A stretch of 64,000 nt of DNA from Euryodendron excelsum (taxonomy: Eukaryota > Streptophyta > Magnoliopsida > Ericales > Pentaphylacaceae), in contig CM065385.1 of assembly GCA_033060915.1 (NCBI GenBank), forward strand, positions 12,140,001-12,204,000. The letters are read 5' to 3'. Position numbers and translations under genes: made by a program. This document shows, piece after piece, positions 34,766-47,522 of the stretch. The notes beneath the pieces were generated by a model. That model was not told where the DNA came from. It saw only the letters and a program-made list of their open reading frames with translations, and ran no database searches. Each line of letters starts with the position of its first letter. The first letter of the stretch is position 1.

Positions 34766-35564
34766 TGTAACTACCCCATTTTTGCCCGTTAGGCAGTTTT
34801 CTGCCCGACCTGACTCAGTTTTCAAACATCACAACACATGCAAGCTCAAGATGAGCCTTTCAAACTCCAATCCAGTCAACTGGTCACTTCTCGAGCCCAC
34901 AAGGTCCCGTTGGAGCCGTAAGCACCACCATGCCCCTAGTCATTCCAAGTAGTTTTCCAGAGCCAAGCAGTCTCGGAAACCAACGCCATCCAGGTAGCTT
35001 CCCGAGATCGGGCCATCTCGGGGACCAATACCTTATCAAATTCCGAACGGTTTACTTCTGACACCTACTAGCCTGCCAATGTAGAATGTCCGTCATTCGG
35101 TAGTTCTCCTAGACCAGGCATTCTTAGAGATCAACACCAACCTCACAGGTAGCTTTTTGGGACCGGGCGTTCTCAAGAACCAACACCACCCTACAGGTAG
35201 CTCTCTGAGCCTGGGCGATCTCAGGGACTAACACCGCACAAGAAGTTTTTCAAGGGCGGGCGACCTTGGGAACCAACACCTAAGTCAACACCAGCACCTG
35301 CTAGCCCAACTCAGTGAAAAATGACCAAACCTGCCCTTGGGCCTGCAGGCACGTTTTGAGTGTAAGCACCCCATTTTTGACCGCTCGGCAGTCTACACTC
35401 CGTTTAAACTTGTTTTCAAGTCATTGTGGGCATATTCCTATTGAAACCAATTCTCTAGGTCCAAATCTCGTCTATCCATCGCTTCGCGGGCCTGTCAGGC
35501 CCAAATAGAGGCAAAATGACCAAAATGCCCTTAAGGGCATTGTCCTTTCCTTTCCGATTCCAAT

Positions 35565-36335
35565 CCCACTCTCGACACAGTTTATTCCTCGAGACAGTTC
35601 CAATCTAGGCACGTCTCTTCGGAGACGGTAAGACCCCTTTCCAATCCCACTCTTTAGACAGTTTATTCCTCGAGACGGTTCCAATCCAAGCATATCTCCT
35701 CGGAGATGGTAAGACCCCTTTCCAATCCCTCTCTCGAGACAGTTTATTCCTCGAGACAGTTCCAACTCAGGCACGTCTCCTCGGAGACGGTAAGACCCCT
35801 TTCCAATCCCACTCTCGAGACAGTTTATTCCTCGAGACGGTTCCAATCCAGGCGCGTCTTTTTGAAGACGATAAGTCCCCTTTCCAATCCCACTCTCGAG
35901 ACAGTTTATTCTTCGAGACGGTTCCAATCCAGGCACATCTCCTCGGATACGGTAAGACCCCTTTCCAATCCCTCTCTCGAGACAGTTTATTCCTCGAGAT
36001 GATTCCAATCCAGGCACGTCTCTTCGGACATGGTAAGACCCCTTTCCAATCCCACTCTCGAGACAGCTTATTCCTCGAGACGGTTCTAATCCAGGCACGT
36101 CTCTTCGAAGACGGTAAGACCCCTTTCCAATCCCACTCTCGAGACAGTTTATTCCTCGAGACGGTTCCAATCCAGGCATGTCTCTTCGGAGACGGTAAGA
36201 CCCCTTTCTAATCCCACTCTCGAGACAGTTTATTCCTCGAGACGATTCCAATCCAGGCACGCCTCTTCGGAGACGATAAGTCCCCTTTCCAATCCCTCTC
36301 TCGAGACAGTTTATTTCTCGAGACGGTCCGAGTAG
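35565..36335 (+). repeat. 81-bp hairpin array of S2 (nine periods)
   Basis: There are ten copies of the TTTATTCCTCGAGAC segment. The first hairpin is CGTCTCTTCGGAGACG at 35612-35627, an RNA stem closed by a C(UUCG)G tetraloop. Later units keep the pairing with paired changes, for example CGTCTT-TTTG-AAGACG and ATCTC-CTCG-GAGAT. Each is followed by GGTAAG or GATAAG. Confidence 0.9.
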
Positions 36336-37281
36336 CGAAACTACTCACAAAATCGTTAGAGTGGCGGAAACACTCAAAACCCAGGTCAACACCAGTGTCT
36401 GTTAGCCCACTTCGGTGAAAAATGACCAAACTGCCCTTTGGACCTTTTCCAAGACTTTCTAGTCAAGATTACCATTTTGCCCCTAAGCATCCGAATGCCC
36501 CGGGAACCATACCGGCTCTGGTTATCAAACCGGTAACACTCTAAGATTACTTTTTATAGTATTCTCAACCTTCCTTTACCTTTCCTGATCATTTCGAGTC
36601 AATTCCGGCCAACCTGGTACAAAATGACCGTTTTGCCCCTATTGGGCCGGTCACCTTTTCCGACCACACCGACTCTGGGTATAAACTGGTAATGTCCTGA
36701 GACTACTTTTTATAGTGTTCTCAACCTCCCTTTACCTTTCTAGATCATTCCAAGTCAGTTCCGGCCAACCCGGTACAAAATGACCGTTTTGCCCCTAGTG
36801 GGCCGATCTCTTTTTCCGACCACGCCGGCTGTGGGAATCAAACCGACAACCTCTGGGAACATTCTGAATAATGTTTCCAGATCCCAAGTCTTCTTCCGGG
36901 ATAGTCCGAGTCTGTCCCGGCAGTTTCCCGGTCCGATTGACTGTTTTGCCCCTAAAGGCCCAGTCAACCCTTCCGGCACTTCCTATCCTTACTTTTCAAG
37001 CCAAATACCTCTAGGACACTATTTTATGTGTTCCTGCTCTGTTTCGGCCTTCTGCGTCATTTTCGGTTCCTTCAAATCATTCCCGGACTTTCTAGAGCCA
37101 CTCCTAGTGAAGCAAGGCTAAAAATTGCATGGTAGTCACTAGTACAGGCACCCAAATCTAGTCAAAGATACATTGCTTGCCGACCTTAATAGTTTCCTAA
37201 TTGGCTGGCGCCACTCCTAGTGACGCCATAAGGAATTTTGGCCTAGCGCTACTGCAACAGGCGCCAGTGTATTCCTCCCTC

Positions 37282-37289
37282 CATAAATA
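37282..37289 (+). promoter_or_regulatory. TATA-box variant of S2
   Basis: CATAAATA stands where the other copies have TATAAATA, with the same downstream GAGCCTCATTCAACGTG. Confidence 0.5.
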
Positions 37290-40200
37290 GAGAGCCTCAT
37301 TCAACGTGAAAAGGATCCGCAAATTCAACCTAAAAATCATATAGTTCGATATATAGAGCTCGAACACTCTAAGAACCCTAGCCTCCTTAGGTTTTCCAAA
37401 CCCTAGCCACCATACACAAACCCTAGCCTCCTATACACTCATACACACCCCCATATACTCATACACTAGCCTTCAACCATCCTTTGAAGACTTAAAGAGC
37501 TGCAATCCAAAGCTTGAAGACAACTCTTGAGGATTGAAGACGAAGATTAAGACAAAGACTGAAGACCGAAGACAGCACGACGCCCAAAATAAATAAGACA
37601 TACGGTACGCTCCCTATTTAAATTTCCGCACTTCCCCTCTCTCTCTTCTCTCTCCTAACCCACTTGGGTTTTCTCTATTTTAATCCCCCATCTCTTTCCC
37701 CCCCTTTCTTTGTATGCTTGAAACAAGGGGATTCCCAGTCCATGTGTAGGATTGGGCTAGTAGAGAGTCACCGTGTCGGGGGCTTTCTTCTAGTCTAACC
37801 AGAGACCACGTGGGTCCGGCCCCCTTGATTATGTGGTGAAGCCTTAACCTTGTATGTTCACGACCCCAAATTGCATTGTGCATATCATGATCTTGCATCT
37901 TCCAAAATTCGTTTTCAAACTCGTTTTCAAAATCGTTTTCAAACTTGTTTTCAAAATTACATCAAAATCTCTTTTTCAATAACTTGTGTTCAAAACCACA
38001 ATTCTAGGGTGATTCTAGCCTTTCTATGGCTAGGGTTGCTTTAGGAAAGTGTTACATTAAAAGTGACCTTTTTGGTCTATATTTTCAAATCTTATTGTTT
38101 TTCAAAACCACTTTCTTAAAGTGGTTCTAGCCTTCTTATGGCTAGAATTGCTTTAGGGAAGTGATACGTTTTCATACCTTCCAAAAACTTTCTTTTCAAA
38201 TCTCTTCTTAAAAAATCTCTTTCAATATACTTTCCTAAAACTCTCCTCTTCAAAGTTGTTTTCAAAAACTCCTTCCAAAATCTATTTTTCAAAACTCCTT
38301 TTTTCAACTCCTTTTCAAAATCCTCTCCCCAAAATCCACTTTCTAAAAACGTTCCCCAAAAAAAATCTTTCCAAAAACTCTCTTCAACAATCTTCAACCA
38401 AAAACCTTCCTAGAAAAACTCTCTCTAAAAATCTTTCCAAAAACTCTCTTTCCAAAATCTTCCTTCTAGAAATTCCCCTTTAGGATTTTCCTTCTAAAAT
38501 CTACGTTTCTAAAAACACACTTTCCAAAACTCCTTCTCTTTAAAATCATTTTCCAAAAAGTCGCTCTTCAAATTCACTTTCCAAAAAGTCCTCCCTAGGA
38601 TTTTCTTCCAAAATCTTCATTTCCAAAAACGCACTTTCCAAAAACTCTTTCCTTGGAGCCCAAGTCAAGTGCTAGAACCCACAATTAGGAAACCCTAAAT
38701 TTTCTTCCCAAAAACATGATTTTCAAACTTTGCCCAAACCTAGGTTTCCAAAACCTCTAGTTTTCACATCCAAACTATACATGTTTCTAAAACCTCTTTT
38801 CTACGTCAAAACTATGATTTTTCAAAACTAGGGTTTCTAGAATCTCCCTTTCCAAATCCTTGTCAAATCAAATCTTCCTTTTAAGAAACCAAATCCAATC
38901 TCTCCGTTTAGGAAACTAGATCATATCCTCCGTTTTTGGAAACGAAGTCAAACTTTCTCTTTTAGAAAAAAAAATCCAATCCCTCCCGAATCCAAATCTT
39001 TTTCTTAATTCAAATCCTTCCTAAACTTCCACTTTCCTAAACCTTAAGTTTCCAAAACTTGAACATAAAAATCTTTCCCCAATTTTAAAACTCAACTTTC
39101 AAATCTTTCCTAATTCGACCCTTTCCAAATTCTACCTTCTTTTCAAACCTTAACTTTTAAAACCTAAGTTTTCCAACTTTTCCTAAACTCAACCTTTCCT
39201 AATTTCAAGATTTTCTAAAATTCAAACTCTAAAATTTTCTAAATCTTAAACTTTCTAAATTTCAAATCTTTCCAAATTTGAAACTTTCTAAATTTGAAAC
39301 TTTCTCAAGTTAAATCTTTCTAAAATTAAATCTCTTCAAATTCTAAAATTTCCAAAACTTCAACATTTCTCCAAATCTAATAATTTTCTAAACTCGAAAC
39401 TTTCTTAATTTGAGACTTTCTTAAGTTGAAACTTCCTTAATTCAAACATTTTCTAAATTGAAAACTTTCCTTTTTCAAACCTTTCCTAAAATGAAAACTT
39501 TCCTAATTTCGAAACTTTCCAAAATTCAAAACTTCCCTAAGTCGGAACTTTCCTAATTTCAAAACTTTTCTAAACCTAAAACTTTCCTAATTTTGAAATT
39601 TTTCAAAATGACACTTTCCTAATTCGAAACTTTCCTAATCTAAATCTTTCCTAAATTCCAAGTTTCCAAATCTTTCAAGATCTTTCTAAATCCAACATTC
39701 CAATCTAATCTTTCTCAATCTCAAGTCTTTCATAGGTCTCCTATCTTTCCTAAGTCTAGGTTTCCTAAATCTCCATCTTTCCTAAAACCAAGTCTTTCCA
39801 AAATTAATCTTTCCAAAGCAAGTCCAATCTTCTCAATTTCAATTTTCAATCTCCTCTTCTAATCTCAAATCAAATTCAATTTTCAATTCAATCTCTTTCT
39901 TCCAATCCAATCTCTCTCTTCAAATCAATCTCTTTTCAATCGGACTCCGGTCCGAACTACAACTGACCTGATTCCTCCAAAGGGATACGTAGGCAACCTT
40001 TATAGGTACGGTCACAACACTTTTCAAACTTTCAATTCCACCCTCATGGGTGTGGTTTCCAAAATCTTTCCAAATCTCAAATTCCAATCTATTTTTCAAA
40101 ATTCCAATTTCAAAATTTCTATTTTCAAATTTCTATATTTAAATTTTCATACTTTCCAATTTCAATTCCATCTCTTCAAATCTATTTCAAATCAAATCAA

Positions 40201-40612
40201 TTTCTTTTCAAATCAATTTCTATTTTTCAATTCTCTTATCATGCACGTGCATATCATGCATCATATTAGTTTCGTTTTTTTTAAAACATTATTTTTCAAA
40301 GTGAATAGGGTTGAATTATAGTTAGCCGAAGATTCTCATAGGTAAATCTAGGGTAGATTGATATGTAGGTACCGAAAGGGCGGGGTAGGGCGATGGCTTA
40401 GTGTGTCTTCCCTACACGTAACCAACCTCCGAACATAGAATCACTGATTTCAAAGACCAAAAGGAGTTATTTTTCAAAAAAGGGCTAAATGTTTTCCAAA
40501 GGTTTCCAAACAACCTGTTTTTCTTAAAAACCCTCTCTTGAGGAGATATTTTCAAAATTGTTTTTTAAAAACCCTAAGTGTAGTCTTCGGATTATGTTTA
40601 GTTTTTAGGTGA

Positions 40613-40647
40613 CCTAACTCGCCTTAATCAAGTTAGGTGGCGACTCC
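40613..40647 (+). other. U5 hairpin and PBS-like decamer of S2
   Basis: CCTAACT / AGTTAGG stem (40613-40619, 40631-40637) and TGGCGACTCC (40638-40647), about 150 bp before the LTR end. Confidence 0.7.
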
Positions 40648-41209
40648 AAATCTTTTCTAAAAGCCCTTTATTCAAATTTATTTTCAATTCAAACCTAGTT
40701 GCACTCATTCTTCTAGGAGGGTGAGTTCTAACGAGAGAGTACAACATTTTTCCCACTTGTGTGAGTATTCCTCAAGTGCGAAAAATCTGGGCGCGACATT
40801 GAGAAAGTTCAAATTCTCTCAAAATGGCAGGTCTGCCCTACCAAAATGTTACTAAGTTATTAGGCGTGCCGCATGTGCCACTCGATTCAATTCTGGTCCC
40901 ATTTCGATTAACTCTGGTCAAAATGACCGCTTTGCCCCTAAACACCCTAGCATTGCACAAACCTCCACTGAACGGTAAAAGACTCTCCCGAAACCATCCT
41001 TGAACGACCCATCATGCTTAACGTAACGCTCCAATCTATTCCTGACCATTTCCAACCAAACCCAATCGAAATGACCGTTTTGCCCCTGATAACCCGAACA
41101 CACCCCAAAACAACGCTTGTTTCAGGATATTGAACAATAGGTCTTATCATATATCCCTGTTTAACCTAAGGAGGACCATACAAAACTAAACACCCCTGAC
41201 TCGATAAAA

Positions 41210-41660
41210 GTTCCCTACAGCGTCTCGTAGGCGCTCTGCCAAAATTGCCTTTTCTCCTGATTCCCTAGTTATAACGCATCGTCAAATGACTTGAGAAATG
41301 TGTAAACTAGGGAATTCCCGAAAGCTCATCCATAGATCTTTCCATCAATACCGCTCGATCGAATAGATCGCTTCCCAAAACTCCTCATAGTATGGCTCGA
41401 AGACTGTAACTTTTGGCAACCCTTGGAGCGTCTCGTAGACACTCCACCAAGGTTGACTTTTTCTCTAATTCCCTAATTGAAATGTACTGTCAAACAACTT
41501 GAGAAATGCATAAATTAGAGAATTTTTTAAAGTATTTCCAAAGTACTTTCCATCGATACGGTCCAATCAGAAAGGTCACTTCCCGAAGGCTGCGATCATG
41601 CGATAAAAAAATAGCTACCATCGAATCCCCACCGAGCGTATCACAGACGCTCCGCAAAGA
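41210..41660 (+). repeat. About 205-bp tandem repeats of the E1 LTR
   Basis: Units start at GCGTCTCGTAGRCGC-like hairpins (41219, 41427, and 41637 in part) and contain AATTCCCTA, ACTTGAGAAATG and a CTTTCCATCRATAC segment. The deleted 5' LTR keeps one unit (from about 420). Confidence 0.65.
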
Positions 41661-42035
41661 TGCAATTTTATGTGCATTTCCCAAGACGATATCTCACACT
41701 TTTAAACAGCATTCAAACTTTTCAAAAACATGAAAGTTCACGAAAAACCTTAGGGGAACACTGTGGATGCAACCAATTCCTTGGAAACCTTCCCGATTGG
41801 CTCAATTATCGAGACAAAGTTTAAACGAACACTCCTGGTGACGGAGCGTATGCTACATGCACCAAACTTTTGATCAAATCGACCAACGTTTGATCAACCG
41901 TAAGGATTTAGCTAGCATAATGGGTGCCAAGTGGCATTCTAGCAATGAAACAGTACTGGCACATGTGTTATATGCACCAGGGCAAATTTTTGTCAGGCGC
42001 ATGTAGCACATGCACCAGCCTCCTCCCAGGTTGCC

Positions 42036-42043
42036 TATAAATA
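42036..42043 (+). promoter_or_regulatory. TATA box of E1 3' LTR
   Basis: TATAAATA (context GCCTATAAATACCAGCC), 17 bp after the last CATGT palindromic module. It is absent from the E1 5' LTR because of the 2.3-kb deletion. Confidence 0.62.
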
Positions 42044-43302
42044 CCAGCCTCCCCCTTTGCATATTTCAGAACTGAAAATTGATGTGAAGCTTTGCTAAAA
42101 TTGTTCCATAACCTTGAATCTCTATGTACATTTCACTCCTCCAACACTTAGGCTAGATTCCACCTCTCCCTAACTCATACACTTCACCTACATAATCCTA
42201 TACACCATTAAACTCCTCCTTCCAGCCCCTCAAGCCCACTTGAAGCCATCCAAGTTCAAGACAAGCCATCCATTGAAGATTACAAGTGTAGTGAAGGCAA
42301 AAGGTGGTATTTCTTTTACATTTTTGTCTTCCTCCACTCTTCTCTTCTCCCTCCTATTCTACTTAGGCTATACTCTATTTTAATCCCCATCTTTAACCCC
42401 TTCCCCTTTCTTTCACGCTTGAGCCAAGAGAGCTCTTAGTTCATGCCTAGAGGAAAGCTAGTGGAAGCCACCATGTAGGGGGATCTGTCACTAGTCTACT
42501 TTACGATGGTATAGCCTAGGAGCCCCTTGTTTATGTGGTGTAGCCTAAAGCGTTGTATGTATTCATAACCCCCATGCATTTTGCTATCTTAATCATGTCT
42601 TTTGTGCTTGACTTCATTTTTATGCTCATAACCATGTTCTACATAACTTACATTATTCTTATTTTTATGCCATTTGCAAGTTCAATATTCCTCTCCAAAT
42701 GGTTCTAAGAGTTGGTCCCTTGAAGTTTAGGATGAGACCTTAGAAATCATATTTTAGAAAATCACCAACTAACCCCGAGCTCACACTTTTGCATCATTGC
42801 ATTTCAACTTGCATAAAAGTTACTTTCCAACTCCCTAATTTCCAAGGTTTCCTTTTCCTCAAGTGTAGTGATTGAAATGGCCCTATGGAACCCTCTCTTG
42901 AGTGATCCCCCTTTTATTTGGCCATAGGAACCCTCGCTTGTTGGAATGGCTTCTACTGAAAAAATACTTCCAAAATCCTTTTCTTGAAAAATGGTTTTCA
43001 AAAATTCGTTCTCTCCACCTTAGCATTAAAAATGGTATTTCAAAAGTTGTCATTATCATGTTGATTCTTGGACTCCATACTCTTGTCAAGATAATGGTTA
43101 TAATGGTCATAAGGAAACCTTCTTGAGAATGGTCTTCAAACACCAACCATATAAACCATACTCTTGGTTAGAGTCAAATTTTCATAGAAATGATCTTCAA
43201 AAGGGTTGTCAACCAAACTCCTTTGCATAACATGATTTGTTGTCTAAAACTCTTTTCAAAAGTGTATAAAACCATCTTTCAAACTATCCTCCAATCCAAC
43301 CC

Positions 43303-43600
43303 CAGGTTAACTTGACCATAGTCATCCAACCCTAGGTTAACCCAACCTTAGATAATTAAACCTAGGTCACCTTAACCCTAGGTTAACCCAACCTTGATTA
43401 GTTAACCCTAGTTCAATCCACCTTAGGTTAATTTAACCCTAGTTACCTAACCCTAGGTTAACCAAACCCTAGTTAGTTCTTGGTCACCTTGACTATAGGT
43501 TAACCAAACCCAAGTTAGTTAACCCTTGGTCACCTTAACCATAGGTCAACCTAACCCAAGTTAGTCAACCCTAGGCCAACCCAACCTAGATTAGTATGCT
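43303..43600 (+). repeat. CCTAGGTTAACC-rich degenerate tandem block
   Basis: CCTAGG and GTTAAC palindromes recur about every 20 bases, with a longer unit of roughly 55-60 bp containing GGTCACCTT. It is found only in the E1 3' LTR in this window; the matching part of the 5' LTR is deleted. Confidence 0.65.
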
Positions 43601-44835
43601 TCAAGGTTCCAACTCCTGAACCCCTTTTAAATGATCTATCAATTTTAAGCTATGCTCATAACCTATTTTTCCAAAACCCCCTATTCTTATGAGATTCCAA
43701 AAGCCAACTCCATAACCCTTTTTAAATACTCCTACACTCTAGGTTAGGGATTCCAAGGGAAAGTGATATATCAAGAAGAACCTCCACGGTTGTCCATATT
43801 AGAATTCCGAGGTCCTAGGTGTTTTCAAAAACCATTTTTGAAAACCTTTTTAACATTCTAAAATCACACATCTTAGGTTTCCAAACAAAACTTCAAGACA
43901 TTTTCTAAACTCTCTTGAGTTATTTCAAAAGTACTTCCAAAACTCCCTTACGTTGTTCAAAATACATTTCAAAATATTTTAAAACCCCTTTTAAAAGTTC
44001 CAAGGTTCTACTTCAAAGCACTCCACTACACGATTTCAAATTAAAACTCTTAAGACCTCAAAGTGTCTCCAAACTTTCTAAAGGCCCCAATACGCCAATT
44101 TTCCATCGGGCTCTTAGCCGAACTATGAATGACCTAATTCGCACTAAATGAGATTCGTAGGTAACCAAAAATGGTGCGATCATAACTTCTATTTCAACTC
44201 CAATCCCTCCATTTTTCAAAAATTTCAACCAATTCAAAGTTTTATTTTAAACTCGTATGTTTTTCAAACTTCTTCCAAAACTTACATCATGCATCATCCA
44301 CCCGAGAAGTGATGACTAAACCCCGTCTTCTAAATTCTAAGGTTGATATTAAGTGGATAATGGTAACCGTTATATTCTAGGGAGTGAACAAAGGGTGATT
44401 AGACATGTAGGTATCGAAAGGACAGGATAGGGTGATGATCTTAGGATATCTTCCTTACATGTAACTAACCCTCAGATTACATATTTCTATTTTCGAAAGA
44501 GCAAAATGGAGTTACTTTCTAAAACAGCTTAAAACTTTCTAAAGGTTGCCAAACAACCTATTTTCTGAAAAACCCTCTCTTGAGGGAGTTTCTCAAAACC
44601 ATTTTAAAAAACCGTCAGTCTGATCTTCAGATTAATATTTAGTTTTATGTGCCCTAACTCATCTTAATCAAGTTAGGTGGCGACTCCTAATTTTCTAAAA
44701 AGCCCTTAATCAAACCAATTTCAAGTTTAAACCTAGTCGCACTTGTCTTTCTAGGAAGATGGGTTCTAATGACAGAATTTCATACTTTTGTCTTCGAGCC
44801 GAGAGGACCATGGACCTAAAAACTGGGGCGCGACA

Positions 44836-45549
44836 GTGTTAACCTGGGTTTTGAGTGTTTCCTTCACTTTGACGGCGGTCCCGTGACATAGGGGTTTGTT
44901 GGTAATTCCTTATATCGACCTATTTGCGAGTATTTCTGCCACTCTAATGGTTGCAATGTTTATGAGTATTTTCACTACTCTAACGAGTCGTGATCATTCC
45001 AGAGACTGCCTGATCTTCAGAAGTTGCTAGGTGGACTTAGCGACTAAGGAATCAATTTTCTCAAAAGGCATGCCGAAATAGACATTTCTTCATTGGTGGG
45101 CTAGCAGGCGCCAAATGTGGACTGTTCTACCATCTAGGGGACTTGGGGTCTCATCCCGGTCGACGGGTTTGAAGGAACTTACCATTCTGAAGAGTTCTCT
45201 CGGAAACGTGCCAGATAGGATGGACTTACCACCTTCAGGAATTAACTATCTCAGAAGGTATGCCAGAGTGGATTTGGATTTGGATTCAGAATTGGAATTG
45301 GACTGGAATTGCATTTAAAAGGGGACTTACCATCTTCGAGAAGACGTGCCCACTGGAATTAGACCAAGCAATGCCACCAAGGGCATTTTGGTCATTTTGC
45401 CTTTATTTGGGCCAAATGGGCCTGCAAAGTGATTGATTGACGTGATTAGACTTGGAAAGTTGATTTAAATCGGAATATGTCCATATTGACTTGAACTCAA
45501 GTCTGGTTGGACTGAAGACTGCTGAGCGAGCAAAAATCGGGTGCTTATA
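44836..45549 (-). repeat. E0 3' LTR fragment
   Basis: It starts at GTGTTAACCTGGG, the break point caused by E1, and ends at TGCTTATA (45542-45549). The LTR terminus on the minus strand is therefore TATAAGCACC, the usual TG having become TA. It resembles the start of S1. It has GGTAAG-type units without a regular 81-bp array. The rest of this LTR must lie left of the window. Confidence 0.82.
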
Positions 45550-45567
45550 ACTGCCCCTCTTTTTCTG
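45550..45567 (-). other. Polypurine tract of E0
   Basis: On the minus strand AGAAAAAGAGGGGCAGT precedes the LTR fragment, as in E1 and E2. Confidence 0.8.
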
Positions 45568-45747
45568 TCTTCGCCTGTCAAAGATAGAAAATGATAAAGT
45601 AAGAGTCCCATGTTGACCATGGGGCGGTCGGAGGCACGGACTTTGGAAATTTTCGAAGATGGGAGTTTGGAAATGGATATTGGGCCTAAAAGGCCTTCAA
45701 AATCGGGTTTTGGCAGAAAAAATGGCAAAACTACCCGAAGTTGGAAA

Positions 45748-45937
45748 CCGCCACTAGCAGTGGTGCCTAGCTTAAAATTGCCTTTCGAAGACGAGAGTTT
45801 GGAAATAGATATTGGGCCCAAAAAGCCTTCGAAATCGAGTTTTGGCCAGAAAAATGGCAAAACTACCCGGAGTTGGAAACTGCCACTAGTAGTGGTGCTT
45901 GGCTTAAAATTGCCTTGGTGCCACTAGCAGTGGTGCC
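45748..45937 (+). promoter_or_regulatory. GGTGCC palindromes upstream of the PMD gene (E0)
   Basis: Three modules (45748-45767, 45881-45898, 45917-45937) read GGYGCCACT-AGN-AGTGGTGCC; the last is a near-perfect inverted repeat. The first two lie in a tandem duplication of about 130 bp (45650-45910) that also repeats ATGGCAAAACTACCCG. Confidence 0.6.
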
Positions 45938-45949
45938 AGGCTTGGGAAC

Positions 45950-47521
45950 AAAACCAGAAACATTTCTAGCTCGAACACTTACGGGATTGGAAGAGTTTCT
46001 AAGAGTGTGGAAACTTTTGCAAGGAGAATGACTTGGACGCTGAAAGAGTGCTTCAGAGGGACCACGAGGGATTGCCGGAAGTAAACACCGTCGCCAAAAA
46101 AATTGCCGAAAGAAAAGATTTCGCCGGAGAACTCCAAGAGGTGAGTTTTTTTATTTCACGTCGATTTTGATGTGTAGAATTTTGTTTGAGCCATGTAAAC
46201 AGTGAAAATTGATGTTTTGATATATTTTGAGCACTGTGGTGAAGTTATTTTTGCATTTTGGTGCTCGTTTGATTGAATGTGAGTGATTTTGCATGATTAT
46301 GTAAAGGGGATTTCCACAGGAATTGGGGTTTTGTTCCTACAGCTTCAGGTGTTGAGTTTTTTAGGCTATATTTTTATATCGTGTGCCTTATAAAAATGTG
46401 TTTAACAGTCGCGTGAAGTTTCATGATTTTTTAAAACCTTTTTGAATTTTTGATTTTTTAAAAAATAGAAAAATACTTTAAAAAATAGAAAAAATAGAGA
46501 AAATTGAGAAATTATTAGAGTTTAGTGCTTAGAAAAATGTGGGAATATTTTAAAAAACACTTGAAATGATTTTGAGAAAATTTGGGATAACTTTGAAAAC
46601 CAATGATTTGTTGAAAAATAAAACTAGTCTTTTGAAAAATTTATAAATTTGAAAAGTGTGTGCAAGTGTTGGTGTTATGTGATTGTTACATTGTGTAGTG
46701 CATGGTTTATATTTTGTATTGATGTTGTGAGTGTGGTAGGGACCATTTTTTGAATGAAACTTTTCTAAAAGTTTTTGAAATTAGGAAAGAGTTAAAAAAG
46801 TTTTTAGAATAAAATATTTTTGAAGGAAATAGACCGAAAACCTTTGAGATTTGACTTGAAACTGGAAAATCAAAATGTGTAGGAAATTCATGTTGACTTG
46901 GAAATGGGATTTTAAAATCAAAATGTGTAAGAAATTCATTTTGACTTAGAAGCGGGATTTTTGAGGACGAACGAAAAATTTTGGGATTTAATAGAAATTT
47001 TGGAACAAGATTTTTTTTTTTTTTTATCAACACCTTGAAAACTTTTTAAGGAAGAATTTTTGAAAAATCTAGAATATTGATTGGAATAGACAGAAGATTA
47101 GAAAATTTTGGGATGGACTGAGGAACTTTGGGATTTGATTTTGAAGAATTTTAGACTATGACTCCTAGAATGGATTTTTGGGAAGAAAAACATTTTAGAA
47201 TTTCGAGAATTAATTTTGAACTACAAGGGAATTAGAAAATCTTTTGAAAATGGATCTTTGGGGGAAAGAGTTTTTTTTTTTTTTTGAAAAATTTGGAGAA
47301 AAGGATTAAGAAACCCTTTGAGAAGCTGAATTTAAGAAACCTTTCGAGAGTTGAGTTTTTAAAACCTTTTGAATCGGCTAGAGCAAGATATACTGACAAT
47401 TGTGTCATTCGTTTTTTTTTTTTGTCTTTGGTTATCATTATTATTATTTTTTCCTTATGCTTTTATATCTTATCTACATATACCGTATATTAACAACTTT
47501 TACCTTGGCTTACCTTTTCAG
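45950..47521 (+). other. Putative 5' exon and first intron of the E0 PMD gene
   Basis: The 5' exon ends CCAAGAG/GTGAGT at 46140/46141. The intron is AT-rich with poly-T runs, and the acceptor ACCTTTTCAG/G lies just before ATG 47523. The exon text TTTCGCCGGAGAACT is shared with E2 (near 8750). Confidence 0.6.
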
Positions 47522-47522
47522 G

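Larger units (their letters stand above)
35361..40798 (+). mobile_element. S2: solo LTR (5438 bp), plus strand
   Basis: It starts TGTAAGCACCCC and ends GGGCGCGACA, with a perfect duplication TTGAG at 35356-35360 and 40799-40803. Joining the flanks restores the E1 LTR text seen uninterrupted at 3-20 of the window. It is the E2 subfamily and the longest LTR here, because its 81-bp array has nine periods. It holds 157-bp repeats (36470-36980), palindromes (37205-37267), a TATA variant (37282), AATAAA (37588-37593), the G-poor stretch (about 38180-39940) and the U5 hairpin (40613-40647). Confidence 0.93.
34766..44835 (+). repeat. E1 3' LTR, interrupted by S2
   Basis: This LTR consists of 34766-35360 plus 40804-44835, about 4.6 kb without S2. 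It begins TGTAACTACCCC after the PPT and ends GGGGCGCGACA. It carries about 205-bp tandem repeats (41210-41660), CATGT palindromes, TATAAATA (42036) and a CCTAGGTTAACC-rich block (43303-43600). The last 1.2 kb matches 586-1829. Confidence 0.88.

Noticed and set aside
43303..43600. Interstitial telomere repeats
   Set aside because: AACCCTAG-like text is present but not the TTTAGGG heptamer in register; the block is built from CCTAGG and GTTAAC palindromes.
47400..47522. Extended N-terminus of the PMD frame (also 9579-9656)
   Set aside because: The upstream part is the pyrimidine-rich end of an intron ending in TTTTCAG; the conserved start is the ATG just after it.
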